From contig ONFR01000010.1 of assembly GCA_900317125.1 (NCBI GenBank), positions 1-64,000 on the forward strand: DNA of 64,000 nt. Direction: 5' to 3'. Origin of the DNA: an uncultured Bacteroidales bacterium (lineage in GTDB: Bacteria > Bacteroidota > Bacteroidia > Bacteroidales > P3). A program made the translations under genes and the position numbers. Below are positions 54,861-62,244 of this stretch, in pieces (position 1 is the first letter of the stretch; each line of letters begins with the position of its first letter). The notes under the pieces are model-generated. The model was given only the letters and a program-made list of their open reading frames with translations, did no database searches and was not told the DNA's origin.

Positions 54861-55310
54861 TTAGTATGTGCTGATGTACAGGATTGCCCCGTCGTAGTAG
54901 GTGTTGTAGTGGTAGAGTGGGCAGGAGGTCAAGCTGCCGTCGAGGGGGAACCCGTCGCCGAAAGTGCTGAATCCCGACCCGCACAGCGGGCACCGCAGCA
55001 CGAGGTTGCCGTAGTCCTTGTCCATCGCCAAGCGGCCATGGTCGTGGGGGCATGTGCATTCGTATGCCATGAACTCGTTCCAGCCGGTCCGTATTACCGC
55101 CATCCCTTGGTAGCCGCCAATCAGGTATTCGTAACCTGTCATGGTGTTCAGCCCCGGGTAGAGCGGGGAGTTGGGGTCAATCTGGCAGGTGGCGTCGCCG
55201 ATAGGGACATCGCAATAATGGTCCTTGCCGCAACCACACAGGGCGGAAGCGGCAAGGAGAAGCGACATAATGACAGGCGTGAGCCTACTTGCTGTCGCCA
55301 TAGTCGCCAT
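54861..55310 (-). CDS. Rieske-like lipoprotein with altered cluster ligands
   Basis: A 149-residue lipoprotein; several in-frame starts exist (55310, 55301), and the signal is VIMSLLLAASALCGC with lipobox Cys then GKDHYC. The mature part reads MAYECTCPHDHGRLA and, later, LRCPLCGSGFSTFGDGFPL. Rieske domains have CxH and CxxH; here box 1 is CPHDH and box 2 is CPLC, so a His ligand appears to be replaced by Cys. A [2Fe-2S] centre with unusual ligation or a zinc site is possible. The gene start overlaps the glutaminyl cyclase gene end by 26 bp. Confidence 0.72.
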   Translation of the reverse strand: MATMATASRLTPVIMSLLLAASALCGCGKDHYCDVPIGDATCQIDPNSPLYPGLNTMTGYEYLIGGYQGMAVIRTGWNEFMAYECTCPHDHGRLAMDKDYGNLVLRCPLCGSGFSTFGDGFPLDGSLTSCPLYHYNTYYDGAILYISTY

Positions 55311-56298
55311 ATAGGGTTTTCAGAAGTACCACGCCGGTAGCCTTCAGGCTGTTGCGGTCCACATGCTCCATATTGTCGCCCATGGTGTGCCAGTGTTTGA
55401 AGAAACTGCATCCCGGCGAGTTCTGCACAATATCAATCATGGGGATATTGGTCATGCGGTTGACGTAGTAATGGTCGTCGAGTATGGGGTCGGTGTCACG
55501 GTTGACGAACATCTTGCCGTATCCGATGGATTCGGCCACGTTCCATATCTTGTTCAAGATGCCGGAGGCGTAGTTGCGGCTGATTTGCTCCTTGGTATAG
55601 CGGGGCTCCTGTGTGCCCACCATGTCCAGCAATACGCCATAGATGGCTTTGTAGAAAGGTACGTGCGGGTTACGGCTCCAATACTGTGAGCCCTTGCACC
55701 AGCTGTCCTCGACATGGTCTTCCGCCCAGTCGGGTGTGCCTTGGTCTTCCACGTCGAAAAACACAAAGTCCACAGCCACCGATAAGGGGCAGGAGGATAT
55801 GGCACGGGCCATCTCCATCAGTACGCCCACACCGCTGGCGCCGTCGTTGGCGCCGTCGAAAGGTTTATGGTGGTTAGCCTTGTCGGGGTCGTGGTCGGCC
55901 CACATACGGCTGTCCCAGTGGGCAGCAAGCAGCACACGTCCGATTTCGGGGGCACCCTCGCGGGCATTCACTGTGGCGATGATGTTCTTGCCGCGCACCT
56001 CGGTACCGTCCCACAGCACGGCAGGAAAGTCCTGCACAATCACCGTGTCGCACCAACGGCGCATCTGCTGTGCCAGGTAGTCGGCACAACGGCGCTGTCC
56101 CTCGCTGCCGGGTGTGCGATGGCCGCATGCCACCTGTGCCGCCACAAAGGCGTAAGCGCTGTCGGCATCGAAAGCGGGGGTCTCGACTTTAGCGTAATCG
56201 ATGGATGAAACAGTGGCTTTCGAGTCCTTTCCGGAACCGCCGTTGCAGCCCGCCAAAAGCACGAAAGCCACGCAGACAAATAGTATTCTCTTCTTCAT
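55285..56298 (-). CDS. Glutaminyl-peptide cyclotransferase-like M28 lipoprotein
   Basis: A 337-residue lipoprotein with MKKRILFVCVAFVLLAGC as signal. The zinc-peptidase fold of M28 carries AAHWDSRMWADHD, DGANDGASGVGVLMEMA, FVFFDVEDQG, LLDMVGTQEPRYTKEQ and FFKHWHTMGDN. The HWDS/DGANDG/FFDxED pattern is the Bacteroidota type II glutaminyl cyclase, which turns N-terminal Gln into pyroglutamate. Many secreted proteins in this window begin with Gln after signal cleavage, supplying substrates. Located at the periplasmic side. It follows efp on the same strand (62 bp apart). Confidence 0.82.
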   Translation of the reverse strand: MKKRILFVCVAFVLLAGCNGGSGKDSKATVSSIDYAKVETPAFDADSAYAFVAAQVACGHRTPGSEGQRRCADYLAQQMRRWCDTVIVQDFPAVLWDGTEVRGKNIIATVNAREGAPEIGRVLLAAHWDSRMWADHDPDKANHHKPFDGANDGASGVGVLMEMARAISSCPLSVAVDFVFFDVEDQGTPDWAEDHVEDSWCKGSQYWSRNPHVPFYKAIYGVLLDMVGTQEPRYTKEQISRNYASGILNKIWNVAESIGYGKMFVNRDTDPILDDHYYVNRMTNIPMIDIVQNSPGCSFFKHWHTMGDNMEHVDRNSLKATGVVLLKTLYGDYGDSK

Positions 56299-56360
56299 CT
56301 GAGCAGAATAGTGAAAACAGTTATTTTTTGCAGCGGGGAGTGCTGCGAAAGCCGTATGGA

Positions 56361-56924
56361 TTACTTCAAACGCTCGGCATACTCGCAAGTGCGGGTATCC
56401 ACCTTGATGCGCTCGCCCTCTTTGATGAACAGGGGGACGCGAACCTGCACACCGGGTTCTACGGTGGCGTCCTTCATGGCATTGGTGGCAGTGTTGCCGG
56501 CGAAACCGGGTTCGGTGTAGGTGACTACGGTCTCGATGAACGGGGGAAGCTCGCAAATCAGCGGGGTCTCGGTGTCGGCAGCCACAGTGATTTCCACATA
56601 CTGTCCGTCTTTCAGGAACTGGGGAGCGTTGATGATATTCTCGGGGATGTAAATCTGTTCGTAGGTCTCGGTATGCATAAACACATGCATGTCGCCTTCC
56701 TTATAGAGATAAGTGTAGGGACGGCGTTCCACACGTACCACGTCGATTTTTGCACCGCTGGGGAATGTGTTCTCCAGCATGCGGCCGGTCTTCACGCTGC
56801 GCATCTTGGTGCGGACGAAAGCGGCACCCTTGCCGGGTTTCACATGCAGGAATTCGACGATGGTGTAGATGTCATTGTTGAAATTAATGCAAAGTCCATT
56901 CTTGATATCAGTGGTTGTTGCCAT
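56361..56924 (-). CDS. efp: Elongation factor P
   Basis: A 187-residue protein, MATTTDIKNGLCINFNNDIY, with the conserved hairpin VKPGKGAAFVRT (Lys32 at the tip), domain II and a C-terminal OB fold (GFAGNTATNAMKDATVEPG, ERIKVDTRTCEYAERLK). EF-P rescues ribosomes stalled at polyproline. Length typical. Transcribed leftward after the small membrane protein. Confidence 0.96.
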   Translation of the reverse strand: MATTTDIKNGLCINFNNDIYTIVEFLHVKPGKGAAFVRTKMRSVKTGRMLENTFPSGAKIDVVRVERRPYTYLYKEGDMHVFMHTETYEQIYIPENIINAPQFLKDGQYVEITVAADTETPLICELPPFIETVVTYTEPGFAGNTATNAMKDATVEPGVQVRVPLFIKEGERIKVDTRTCEYAERLK

Positions 56925-56972
56925 TGGTTAAAAGAGTTTAAATTATTAATAATGATATAAATACTTCGATGA

Positions 56973-57248
56973 TTACTCGGCTTTTGCGTCGGCCTTTTTA
57001 CGCGCTTCGGCATACAGTTGGGTCAATCGCCTCAGGTCGTTCTTCAGCTCGTCGTTCTCGGCATCGGCAGCCAGTCGGCGTGTCCGCTCCATCATCAGAC
57101 GGCAGAAAACGGCCACCACCAGGATGCACAGCGTCAGGTTCAGCGCACCGGCTCCCTGGCTGCGCAGCACAAAGTAAACCACCGTGGCGGCGATAATCAG
57201 AATATACGAAATCCATTCGTAAATGCGTAGTGTCCGTTGGTAATTCAT
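56973..57248 (-). CDS. Small two-helix membrane protein with coiled-coil tail
   Basis: A 91-residue protein: MNYQRTLRIYEWISYILIIA starts the first of two hydrophobic segments (about 12-28 and 35-50), then a charged helix ERTRRLAADAENDELKNDLRR and QLYAEARKKADAKAE. It is likely inner-membrane with the coiled coil in the cytoplasm. It is not a recognised family. It lies upstream of efp, sharing the promoter at 57363-57371. Confidence 0.65.
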   Translation of the reverse strand: MNYQRTLRIYEWISYILIIAATVVYFVLRSQGAGALNLTLCILVVAVFCRLMMERTRRLAADAENDELKNDLRRLTQLYAEARKKADAKAE

Positions 57249-57362
57249 TGTTGCTAAGCAGTGTATTACTGCGTTCTTTTTATTGTTAAACCATGCTTAT
57301 CTTCGTGGATAACTGACAGATACGGATTGTGTTGGCAATCGCGGTTCTACAATTTCCAAACT

Positions 57363-57371
57363 GCAAAGATA
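57363..57371 (-). promoter_or_regulatory. Promoter of the small membrane protein-efp run
   Basis: TATCTTTGC on the minus strand; the leader to the ATG at 57248 is about 110 nt. Confidence 0.65.
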
Positions 57372-57411
57372 CAAAAAAACTGTTGAATATCACAACTTTT
57401 TCGGATAAAAA

Positions 57412-57478
57412 TCTGCAAAGATGCTTTTTGGGGCAATCGTGTCGTTCCTTTCCCCGACTCTTGTGGGGACGCTGCAGA
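57412..57478. repeat. Nested inverted repeat of unknown role
   Basis: TCTGCA (57412-57417) pairs with TGCAGA (57473-57478); TCCCC (57451-57455) pairs with GGGGA (57465-57469); GGGG at 57430 could also pair with the CCCC. It may be an RNA structure or a terminator for something unrecognised. Confidence 0.4.
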
Positions 57479-57614
57479 TTATTAAAAATACTGAAAAGTT
57501 TGGTTATTTGGATATTTTTGTGTTATTTTGTATTGTCTTAGAGTGCCTTCACAGGTGCTTATGGGGCGTTTTAATAGAATGATTATTAACTTAATATCTC
57601 AAATCGACAATACT

Positions 57615-57818
57615 ATGAAAAAGTGTGCAAAGGCTCTCGTTTCGCTTGTGTTGGTGGTAGGTTTGATGGCAGTGTGCGGGGGTGTCACCTCGTGCAAATC
57701 GTCCAGTTCCGCCACGATGTATCCTACCAAGAAATACAATTCAAGCAAGGTGGTGAAATCAAACATCTCGGTGAGAGGCACGAATAAGAAGAATGGCTCT
57801 ACCTATCGTTCGTATTAA
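57615..57818 (+). CDS. Small lipoprotein
   Basis: A 67-residue lipoprotein: MKKCAKALVSLVLVVGLMAV, lipobox GVTSC then KSSSSATMYPTKKY. The mature part is short, Ser/Lys-rich and probably unstructured. I do not recognise it. It overlaps the next gene by 26 bp. Confidence 0.65.
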   Translation: MKKCAKALVSLVLVVGLMAVCGGVTSCKSSSSATMYPTKKYNSSKVVKSNISVRGTNKKNGSTYRSY

Positions 57819-58734
57819 GCTTGTAGCAGCGCTGACGGCGTTGCTGTTGTCTGTCCATTGTGTCGCCCAGGGATATGAGGTGAGTGGAGGAAGCAGCCTG
57901 TCGGGTACCTTCACGCTGACCGTTTTCGACGGCGACTCCACCAGCCACAGCTACACGGCAAAGGCAAACAAGGGCCGCTTCTTCTTCAGCGGCGAGGTGG
58001 CCAAACCCACGCTGGCATCCATCGAGCATGCCGCCATGTCGCGTCCGTTGTACTTCTACCTCGAGAACGCGTCGGTTTCAATCAATCTGAATGCCTCGCG
58101 TCCCGAGGCCTCCCTCATCAGGGGCTCGCGCAGCAACAGCGAGTACCGCTATCTGATGGAGCGTTACAATGCCTCAGCCGACCCTAACGCCTTTCTGCGC
58201 CAGTGTGTGCAGGAAAACAGCTCGTCGGTCTTCATCCCGTTCATTCTCTTCAACCAAATGGCCAGTCTGGACGAGACGGTGGTGCGTCAGCTTGTGGGCA
58301 AGCTGACGGGCGATGCCCAGAAGGTGTATCACTACACCATGCTACGCCGCTGGATGAGGCAGACCCCTGCTGTCAGCGAGGGGTGCGAGATGCCCGATTT
58401 CGCCTGGCTCGACTCGAGAAAGAGCCGCCATACCTTTGCCGAGATGCGCGACACGTCGCAGTACACGCTTATCTTCTTCACTGCAGGCTGGTGCGACATC
58501 TGTGCCTCCCAGCGTACACAGGCCTTCTCACTGCTGGAGGACAAAGCCGCCGACATCCTCACCGTCAATATCGACGACAACCCCAACGGATGGGATGCCC
58601 ATTTCCTCAAACAGCTGTCGGTGGACCATCTGCCCTTCATGATATTGGTCGACCCCAAGGGGCTGGTGGTAGGACGCGACATGCGGATGTGGGAACTGGA
58701 ACGTGCCGCCCGCCGCATTCCCGCCAGTGAATAA
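57793..58734 (+). CDS. Secreted DUF4369/thioredoxin-like protein
   Basis: A 313-residue protein with signal peptide ending CVA followed by Gln. The N-terminal half is DUF4369-like (SLSGTFTLTVFDG..FFFSGEVAKPTLASIEH, PLYFYLENASVSINLNAS). The C-terminal half is a TlpA-type thioredoxin fold with the redox motif GWCDICASQ (near 235) and the cis-Pro motif VDHLPFMILVDPKG. Periplasmic redox function is likely; the CDIC dipeptide between the Cys is uncommon. It overlaps the small lipoprotein gene, so the two are coexpressed. Confidence 0.82.
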   Translation: MALPIVRIKLVAALTALLLSVHCVAQGYEVSGGSSLSGTFTLTVFDGDSTSHSYTAKANKGRFFFSGEVAKPTLASIEHAAMSRPLYFYLENASVSINLNASRPEASLIRGSRSNSEYRYLMERYNASADPNAFLRQCVQENSSSVFIPFILFNQMASLDETVVRQLVGKLTGDAQKVYHYTMLRRWMRQTPAVSEGCEMPDFAWLDSRKSRHTFAEMRDTSQYTLIFFTAGWCDICASQRTQAFSLLEDKAADILTVNIDDNPNGWDAHFLKQLSVDHLPFMILVDPKGLVVGRDMRMWELERAARRIPASE

Positions 58735-58879
58735 TTTGAATTCGTAAATTCGTTATTTCGTTAATTCGTGAATCGATTCTCAATTATCTCCACGTATCTC
58801 GCGTATCACAAGAATTATTTATACGTGTAATTCGTGTGATACGTGGAGCCACTTTCTCAATTCTCAATTCTCAATTCTC
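58735..58879. repeat. Repeat-filled spacer before manA
   Basis: Words: GAATTCGTAAATTCGTTATTTCG (58739 on), then CCACGTATCTCGCGTATCAC with inverse GTGTGATACGTGG about 35 bp later, then three tandem TCAATTCTC. All three word families recur or are palindromic. Confidence 0.7.
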
Positions 58880-59932
58880 ATGGAATCGCGTCTGTATCCT
58901 ATGAAGTTTATGCCCCTCTTCAAGAATAAAGTGTGGGGCGGTAACCGAATCAAGTCACTCGGCTTCGACTACTCCCCGCTGCCCAACTGCGGCGAGTTGT
59001 GGGCGCTTTCGGGTGTCGAGGGCAACGAGTCGGTGGTTGCAAACGGCTTTTTGGCCGAAAACCACATCAACGAACTGCTCGAGATATATATGGGCGAGCT
59101 GATTGGGGAACGCAATTACGACCGTTTCGGCGCCGAGTTCCCCCTGTTGATTAAACTTATCGACGCTGCCGACAAACTCTCTATCCAGGTGCATCCCGAC
59201 GACACTCTGGCCCAGAAGCGCGGCATGGAGAACGGCAAGACCGAGATGTGGTACATCATCAAGGCAGGCGACGATGCCGAGATAGTGGACGGCTTCGAGC
59301 GCCAGGTGAACCAGGACGAGTACCGCCAATTTCTTGAGGCCGGACTGCTGGAACGCATCCTGCACGTCGAGCGGCCCCTTCCCGGCGACATGTTCTTCAT
59401 CCCTGCCGGACGGGTTCATGCCATAGGTAAGGACATCCTCCTGGCCGAGATACAGCAGCGCAGCGACTGCACCTATCGCATCTACGACTACAACCGTCCC
59501 GACGCCGACGGCAAGCTGCGGCAACTGCACACCGACGAGGCCTTGGATGCCATCGACTTCACCCCCACGACCGACGGGAAGACCCACTACAATTACCGCG
59601 AAAACGAGACAGCCCCGTTGGCTGAGTGCCCCTATTTTACCACCAACCTCCTCTCGCTCGGCAAACCCGTCCGCAAGGACTTCTCCCAGCTCGACTCGTT
59701 TGTGGTGTATCTGTGCGTCGAAGGAGTGGCAGCGGTAAACGCGATGAATATCGTCGTGCCCCTCCATGCTGGCGAGTGTGTGCTTGTGCCCGCCGTGGCC
59801 GACACCGTGGAGCTCTTCCCCTCGCCCAAAGCCAAGCTGCTCGAGGTCTATATCGACCCTGCCCAGTGGAAAGGCGAATCCCCCAGCCACGTGCACGACA
59901 ACGACTGGCTGGCCAGCCTTGGAGGGGAGTGA
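58880..59932 (+). CDS. manA: Mannose-6-phosphate isomerase, class I
   Basis: A 350-residue cupin enzyme: MESRLYPMKFMPLFKNKVWG, IDAADKLSIQVHPDDTLAQK (zinc His/Gln), KTEMWYIIKAG and GRVHAIGKDILLAEIQQRSD (Arg of the active site). It interconverts mannose-6-phosphate and fructose-6-phosphate, linking mannose catabolism and GDP-mannose synthesis. The next gene is convergent pcm. Confidence 0.93.
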   Translation: MESRLYPMKFMPLFKNKVWGGNRIKSLGFDYSPLPNCGELWALSGVEGNESVVANGFLAENHINELLEIYMGELIGERNYDRFGAEFPLLIKLIDAADKLSIQVHPDDTLAQKRGMENGKTEMWYIIKAGDDAEIVDGFERQVNQDEYRQFLEAGLLERILHVERPLPGDMFFIPAGRVHAIGKDILLAEIQQRSDCTYRIYDYNRPDADGKLRQLHTDEALDAIDFTPTTDGKTHYNYRENETAPLAECPYFTTNLLSLGKPVRKDFSQLDSFVVYLCVEGVAAVNAMNIVVPLHAGECVLVPAVADTVELFPSPKAKLLEVYIDPAQWKGESPSHVHDNDWLASLGGE

Positions 59933-60002
59933 AAAATTGAGAATTTAGAAGTGAGAATTGAGAATTATCCGGGTGCGGCAGCTATTTCTCAATTCTCAAA
60001 TC
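59933..60002. repeat. TTGAGAATT / AATTCTCAA inverted spacer repeat
   Basis: AAAATTGAGAATT, AGTGAGAATTGAGAATT (59934-59964) and inverse TTTCTCAATTCTCAAATCTC (59984-60003) form a hairpin between the convergent manA and pcm genes, where it may serve as a terminator. Confidence 0.75.
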
Positions 60003-60674
60003 TCACTTCGTAAAGTTTCTTCCTTCAAGCATGGGGACGAAGTAAGCGTCGCCCAGCGTCTCGTCAAGCCATTCGTCCTGAGTCTCGCCGTTCTTCGTGA
60101 TGCGGTGCATCTTCTGGCTCCCCTCTGGACCGATGGGGATAACGATGATGCCGCCGGTATTCAGCATCTGCATCAGCCCCATGGGCAGTTCCGTGGCTCC
60201 GCAGGTCACCAAGATGCGGTCGTACTTGAACCCCCGCATCTCAGGCAGGCCGTTGAAACAGTCGCCCAGAAAGCAGTGGGCAGGGTAATGGAGCGAGGCC
60301 AGCAGTGCCTTCGTCTTGCGAAACAGGACACTCTGCCGCTCCACCGTATACACGCGGGCACCCATCTCGCACAGCACAGCCGTCTGGTATCCGCTGCCCG
60401 TCCCCACCTCAAGCACCGTCATCGAGGGGGAGACCTTCAGCAGCTGGGTCTGCCACGCCACGGTATAAGGCTTCGAGATGGTCTGGTTGCAGTCAATCTG
60501 TATCGCGCAGTCGATGTCGTAGAGCAGCGTGTCGAGCAGCGTGTCCGGGCAGAACCACTGCCGTGGCAGTTTCTGCATGGCCTGCAGCAGGCGCGTGTCC
60601 GTGATGCCGCGCTTCATCAACTGCTCCACCATTCGGCGGCGCCATGCCTGGTATTTAGGAGGATCCGTTAGCAC
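60003..60674 (-). CDS. pcm: Protein-L-isoaspartate O-methyltransferase
   Basis: A 223-residue AdoMet enzyme: MLTDPPKYQAWRRRMVEQLM then TDTRLLQAMQKLPRQWFCP, CNQTISKPYTVAWQTQLL and MTVLEVGTGSGYQTAVLCEM. These match PCMT, which repairs isoaspartyl residues in aged proteins. The C-terminal EGSQKMHRITKNGE is family-like. Length is standard. Confidence 0.93.
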   Translation of the reverse strand: MLTDPPKYQAWRRRMVEQLMKRGITDTRLLQAMQKLPRQWFCPDTLLDTLLYDIDCAIQIDCNQTISKPYTVAWQTQLLKVSPSMTVLEVGTGSGYQTAVLCEMGARVYTVERQSVLFRKTKALLASLHYPAHCFLGDCFNGLPEMRGFKYDRILVTCGATELPMGLMQMLNTGGIIVIPIGPEGSQKMHRITKNGETQDEWLDETLGDAYFVPMLEGRNFTK

Positions 60675-60841
60675 TTTATTAATTCGTTATTTCGTAAATC
60701 TGTTGATATGTTGGATGTTGATATGTTGATATGATGCGAGTCGTATAAACTCATCAACGTATAAACTTATCAACAATAAAATTCACGTTCACACATTCAA
60801 TGACTAACACGTTAACACATTAACACGTTAACACATTCTTC
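60675..60841. repeat. Repeat-filled spacer between thiL and pcm
   Basis: TTAATTCGTTATTTCGTAAA, then TTGATATGTTGGATGTTGATA, ATGTTGATATGATGCGAG, ATAAACTCATCAACGTATAA and AACTTATCAAC, then ACACGTTAACACATTAACAC. Families repeat at 12.78, 58.74 and 61.96 kb. Confidence 0.75.
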
Positions 60842-61897
60842 TCAACTCTCAATTCTTCCCCACCCTTGGGCGCGTAGCTCGATGGTGCTGTTCTGCGGGG
60901 TCACCATCACGGCGGGGGTGCCCTCCTCGGTGATATGGCCGATGATGTGCACCTCGGGGTTGTCCTTAATCTTGTCGTAGTCCTTCTGACTGATGGTGAA
61001 GAGCAGCTCGTAGTCCTCGCCGCCGTTCAGCGCATTGCTCACCGGCAGCATATTCTGGCTCATCTCGGAGCAGACGCGCGTGGTCTGGTAGTCGATAGGC
61101 AGGCGCTCCTCGTAGATCTGGCACCCGCATTTCGACTCCTTGCAGATGTGCAGCAACTCGCTGGCAAGGCCGTCGCTCACGTCAATCATCGCGGTGGGGA
61201 CAACCCCCTTCTCGGCCAGCATCTGCACGATGTCCGTGCGGGGTTCGGGTTTGAGGTAGCGCTCCAGCACATAGTCGTAACTGTCCAGGTCGGGCTTGAA
61301 ATTGGGGTCGGCCTGGAAAGTGACCTTCTCGCGTTCCAGCACCAGCAGGCCGCTGTAGGCGCTGCCCAGGTCGCCGCTCACGCAGATCAGGTCGTGCAGC
61401 TGCGCCCCGTGGCGATAGGTGATCAGCTCCTTGTCCACCTCGCCGATGGCGGTGACGGAGATGACCATGCCGATGCGGCTGCTCGACGTGTCGCCCCCCA
61501 CCAGGTCCACATCATACCTCTCGCAGCAGAGGCGGATGCCCGCATACAGCTCCTCCAAAGCCTCGACCGAGAAACGGTTGCTCACCGCCACGCTCACCAG
61601 CACCTGCCGCGGCGTGGCGTTCATCGCGCAGATGTCGCTCAGGTTCACCGCCACCGCCTTGTAGCCCAAATGGCGCAGCGGCGTGTACGTCATGTCGAAG
61701 TGGATGCCCTCCACCAGCATGTCGGTAGTGACGACGGTCTTCTTTTTCCCCGTGCCCAGCACCGCGCAGTCGTCGCCCACACCCGTCACGGTACTTTTGT
61801 TGACGCACCTAAAGCCGTCGGTAAGCCGTTGAATCAAGGCGAATTCACCCAACGATTCAAGTTCGGTGCGCCCCTCCTGATATTCCAGTTTCTCCAT
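60842..61897 (-). CDS. thiL: Thiamine-monophosphate kinase
   Basis: A 351-residue protein: MEKLEYQEGRTELESLGEFA, VTGVGDDCAVLGTGKKKTVV (ATP/Mg2+-binding Asp), EGIHFDMTYTPLRHLGYKAV, VSLSDICAMNATP-like AVNLSDICAMNA, and SDGLASELLHI. ThiL phosphorylates thiamine monophosphate to the diphosphate. An earlier in-frame start (61924) lies within the promoter and is excluded. Confidence 0.94.
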   Translation of the reverse strand: MEKLEYQEGRTELESLGEFALIQRLTDGFRCVNKSTVTGVGDDCAVLGTGKKKTVVTTDMLVEGIHFDMTYTPLRHLGYKAVAVNLSDICAMNATPRQVLVSVAVSNRFSVEALEELYAGIRLCCERYDVDLVGGDTSSSRIGMVISVTAIGEVDKELITYRHGAQLHDLICVSGDLGSAYSGLLVLEREKVTFQADPNFKPDLDSYDYVLERYLKPEPRTDIVQMLAEKGVVPTAMIDVSDGLASELLHICKESKCGCQIYEERLPIDYQTTRVCSEMSQNMLPVSNALNGGEDYELLFTISQKDYDKIKDNPEVHIIGHITEEGTPAVMVTPQNSTIELRAQGWGRIES

Positions 61898-61920
61898 GTT
61901 TGCTGTTCTTGATTGAAACT

Positions 61921-61929
61921 GCAAAGATA
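61921..61929 (-). promoter_or_regulatory. Promoter of thiL
   Basis: TATCTTTGC on the minus strand, about 20 nt leader. Confidence 0.65.
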
Positions 61930-61954
61930 CGACTTTTTTTTGACCTAAACGAAT

Positions 61955-62015
61955 TTTGAATGTGTAAACGTGTTAATGTGTTAGTCGATTTACGAAATAA
62001 CGAAATAACGCATTC
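61955..62015. repeat. Inverse copy of the CGTTAACAC / CGTTATTTCGTAAATC words
   Basis: GTGTAAACGTGTTAATGTG followed by GATTTACGAAATAACG and AAATAACGCATTC are inverses of words at 60675-60835 and 12785-12840. Confidence 0.7.
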
Positions 62016-62020
62016 AAAGG

Positions 62021-62055
62021 TGAAGAAGGGTTGCCACTGGTAACCCTTCTTCATT
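62021..62055. terminator. Strong hairpin with GAAGAAGGGTT arms
   Basis: TGAAGAAGGGTT pairs with AACCCTTCTTCA, the inner GCC/GGT adding pairs. It lies between divergent genes, so it may end transcripts entering from elsewhere or act as an isolated RNA structure. Confidence 0.6.
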
Positions 62056-62219
62056 TCCTTGAACTCCAGCACAAGCTCGACCGAAGGCCAAGTATAGCGG
62101 TTTCGACTTGCCGTTTTGATAGGTTTATTAGTCGTTGCAAATGATGGGTTGCGTCTGGGTCTGGTATCTATCGATATGTTTTTTGGGTATTGTTTTTTGT
62201 TTATGTCGACAAAAGGATG

Positions 62220-62228
62220 TATCTTTGC
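62220..62228 (+). promoter_or_regulatory. Promoter of the leucine-rich-repeat gene
   Basis: TATCTTTGC with TTG at 62197-62199, 20 bp upstream. Leader about 15 nt to the ATG at 62245. Confidence 0.75.
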
Positions 62229-62244
62229 ATTTTATTTTCAGGAT

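Larger units (their letters stand above)
57249..57614. other. 366-bp spacer with a compact hairpin region
   Basis: Besides the efp-side promoter, 57412-57478 folds with outer TCTGCA/TGCAGA and inner TCCCC/GGGGA arms. On the plus strand TATTTTTG at 57513-57520 is a weak promoter candidate for the small lipoprotein gene. No gene. Confidence 0.5.

Noticed and set aside
62116..62244. Earlier start for the leucine-rich-repeat protein
   Set aside because: It lies upstream of the clear promoter at 62220, so it cannot be on that transcript.
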